64,000 nucleotides of DNA. Origin: Saccharopolyspora elongata (GTDB taxonomy: Bacteria; Actinomycetota; Actinomycetes; Mycobacteriales; Pseudonocardiaceae). The stretch is from assembly GCF_004348985.1 (NCBI RefSeq), contig NZ_SMKW01000007.1, forward strand, positions 62,001 through 126,000, written 5' to 3'. Shown in pieces: positions 62,678 through 64,000 of the stretch. The notes beneath the pieces were generated by a model. It ran no database searches, had not been told where the DNA came from, and worked only from the letters and a program-made list of their open reading frames with translations. Within the stretch, counting starts at the first letter, position 1. Each line of letters opens with the position of its first letter. The translations under genes and the position numbers were made by a program.

Positions 62678-63141
62678 GCAAGCCGGAAGGTGCGGACGAG
62701 TCGCGCCACGAGCCGACCAAGTCGGAGCGCGAGGTCCTGCGCCGCATCGACCCCGGCTCGCGCGCGCTGGTGATCGCGTCGGTGATGCTCGTGCTCGTCC
62801 TGTGCTCGCTGCTGCCGTGGGCCGGCGGTGCCGCGGGCTGGCAGGTGCTGATGGGGCAGACCGACCCGGCGCTCAAGGTCGGCCTGCTGCCGCGGCTGTT
62901 CGCGATCAACTCGACGATCGTCGGGATCGGCCTGGGCGCCCTGGCGCTGATCACGCGGCGGTGGATCGTCGCGTTCCTGGCCGGGCTTGCCGGCGTGGTG
63001 GTGACCTTCGAAGGCGTGATCGCGATCTGGTCGCGTCAGACCAGCGGCGTGGAGAGCCCGTCGATCGGCCTGCTGCTCGCGGTGGCCTGCATGGCGATCC
63101 TGGCGGTCCAGTGGATGCGGATCGTCTGGTCCCGCGACTGA
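62671..63141 (+). CDS. Rv2732c-like membrane protein
   Basis: The protein has 156 residues from GTG 62671; ATG 62665 and TTG 62674 are alternatives. It overlaps the end of miaB, so it is probably coupled. A charged N-terminal part ([13 protein letters not shown]) is followed by four membrane helices ([75 protein letters not shown]). It corresponds to Rv2732c downstream of miaB in M. tuberculosis. The function is unknown. Confidence 0.82.
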   Translation: MLSKPEGADESRHEPTKSEREVLRRIDPGSRALVIASVMLVLVLCSLLPWAGGAAGWQVLMGQTDPALKVGLLPRLFAINSTIVGIGLGALALITRRWIVAFLAGLAGVVVTFEGVIAIWSRQTSGVESPSIGLLLAVACMAILAVQWMRIVWSRD

Positions 63142-63217
63142 CCTCCCGATTTCAGGCGGGATCGGGATTCCGCCGAGGTTTCCGGCCGGGACCGCGATGA
63201 TCGTCTGATCCGGCTCA

Positions 63218-63223
63218 TAGCCT
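63218..63223 (+). promoter_or_regulatory. Probable -10 box of a leaderless promoter
   Basis: TAGCCT ends 7 bases before ATG 63231. Confidence 0.5.
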
Positions 63224-63230
63224 CAGCGGC

Positions 63231-63950
63231 ATGCCACGAGACCTCGCCTGGGACGGCGGCTACAACATCCGCGATCTCGGCGGGCTACCCGCCGCGGCGG
63301 GTAGCAAGATCCGCCGGGGCGCGGTCGTGCGCTCTGCCAGCCCGGCGTTCCTGACCGAAGCGGGCTGGGCGCAGCTGCGGGAGCACGGCGTCCGCACCGT
63401 CGTGGACCTGACCGACGACGGCGAGTCGTTGCCCGAGATCGCGGCGAGGCCACCGGGGCTGAACAGCCTGAAGATGCCGCTGAACCCGGTGCACGACACC
63501 GAGTTCTGGGGGAACTGGGGCAACCGGCTGCACGGCACGCCGCTGTACTACCGGCCGTTCCTCGACCGCTTCCCGGACCGCACGGCCAAGGTCGTCAGCG
63601 CGATCGCGCACGCCGAACCCGGTGGGGTGCTCGTGCACTGCACTGCGGGCCGCGACCGCACCGGGATCATCGCGCTGGTGCTGCTCGCGTTCGCGGGGGT
63701 GGCGACCGACGACATCGTCGCCGACCACCAGCTCAGCCACGACCGGCTGCGGCCGATGTTCCACCGGCTCGGCAAGCCCGACCAGGAACCGTTCATCGAC
63801 GAAGCGCTCGCTGAACACGGCACCACCAAGCACGAGGTCCTGCACTCGGCGCTCGACGCCTTCGACGCCGAGCAGCACCTGCGCGCCGGCGGCTGCGCCG
63901 ACGCCGACCTCGACGCCCTCTGGGCGAGGCTGCTCGCGCCGCCCGCCTGA
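63231..63950 (+). CDS. Tyrosine / dual-specificity protein phosphatase (PtpB-like)
   Basis: The protein has 239 residues. The signature HCTAGRDRTG (Cys-x5-Arg, with Asp after the Gly-Arg) and the N-terminal NIRDLGGLPAAAG are the marks of the Y_phosphatase3 / PtpB family, some of which act on phosphoinositides as well as phosphotyrosine. There is no signal peptide. ATG 63231 is leaderless. Confidence 0.88.
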   Translation: MPRDLAWDGGYNIRDLGGLPAAAGSKIRRGAVVRSASPAFLTEAGWAQLREHGVRTVVDLTDDGESLPEIAARPPGLNSLKMPLNPVHDTEFWGNWGNRLHGTPLYYRPFLDRFPDRTAKVVSAIAHAEPGGVLVHCTAGRDRTGIIALVLLAFAGVATDDIVADHQLSHDRLRPMFHRLGKPDQEPFIDEALAEHGTTKHEVLHSALDAFDAEQHLRAGGCADADLDALWARLLAPPA

Positions 63951-63967
63951 CGGCGCGAGCGAAACGC

Positions 63968-64000
63968 CTACCGGCTGGCGATCGCGTGCTCCGCAGCCTC
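63968..64000 (-). CDS. 3' end of a leftward gene cut by the window edge
   Basis: The last ten codons before a TAG at 63970-63968 read EAAEHAIASR on the minus strand. Ten residues are too few to identify the product. In mycobacteria a DUF349 gene lies near here, but this cannot be verified. Confidence 0.3.
   Translation of the reverse strand, partial: EAAEHAIASR

Overview
The window is about 71% GC by eye, with long stop-free shadow frames, GTG/TTG starts and many start codons that sit directly behind a TAnnnT box. It reads as an actinobacterial chromosome. The gene content and order from 1.5 to 28 kb match the Mycobacterium tuberculosis block Rv2187 to Rv2170: fadD15, SRPBCC protein, ArsA-type ATPase, Rv2183c-like protein, PlsC, 3'-5' exoribonuclease, aroG, mptA, pknL, Rv2175c, idsA2, MTHFR, lppM, GNAT. 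The block from 36 to 63 kb carries recA-recX and miaB-Rv2732c. Mycobacteria-like synteny without mycobacterial specialities, together with a pyrophosphate-type phosphofructokinase of the Amycolatopsis kind, suggests Pseudonocardiaceae. Saccharopolyspora is my best guess, but this is inference.

Layout. 0-1.5 kb: a secreted-type gluzincin metallopeptidase and a C-terminal scrap of an amidohydrolase. 1.5-10.3 kb: lipid and envelope housekeeping genes. 10.3-15.9 kb: an array of palindromes, PPi-type phosphofructokinase, an MFS carrier, two small proteins and the aroG DAHP synthase. 15.9-21.1 kb: Asp/Glu racemase, GT-C mannosyltransferase, the PASTA kinase PknL and its divergent Rv2175c-like DNA-binding partner. 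21.2-28.1 kb: carotenoid/polyprenyl pair crtI-idsA2, MTHFR, LppM, DUF885 hydrolase, GNAT. 28.1-39.4 kb: a DNA-damage neighbourhood with a LexA-boxed HEPN + DinB/MDMPI-fold operon, the large helicase Lhr, a membrane-anchored Hsp70-like ATPase, DUF3046, and LexA-boxed recA-recX.

39.6-57.7 kb is an accessory stretch inserted between recX and the glutamate transporter. It holds a HEAT-like protein, a HAD phosphatase, a lipoprotein/polysaccharide deacetylase pair, Entner-Doudoroff eda-edd, a DHA2 efflux pump with a questin-oxidase-like protein and a LAL-type LuxR regulator, a solute-binding protein that has lost a whole lobe, a second DHA2 pump, and two TetR/oxidoreductase divergons with clear operators. 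57.7-64 kb: gluABCD, miaB, an Rv2732c-like membrane protein and a dual-specificity/tyrosine phosphatase.

The most noteworthy items are as follows. (1) The SOS-type promoter with two adjacent LexA boxes drives a HEPN (SAV_6107) and DinB/MDMPI-fold gene pair next to lhr. (2) The solute-binding protein lacks lobe II. (3) Several families of perfect palindromes are shared between distant intergenic regions. (4) A 35-bp element occurs both upstream of edd and upstream of the truncated binding protein. (5) Eleven genes have apparent leaderless promoters.
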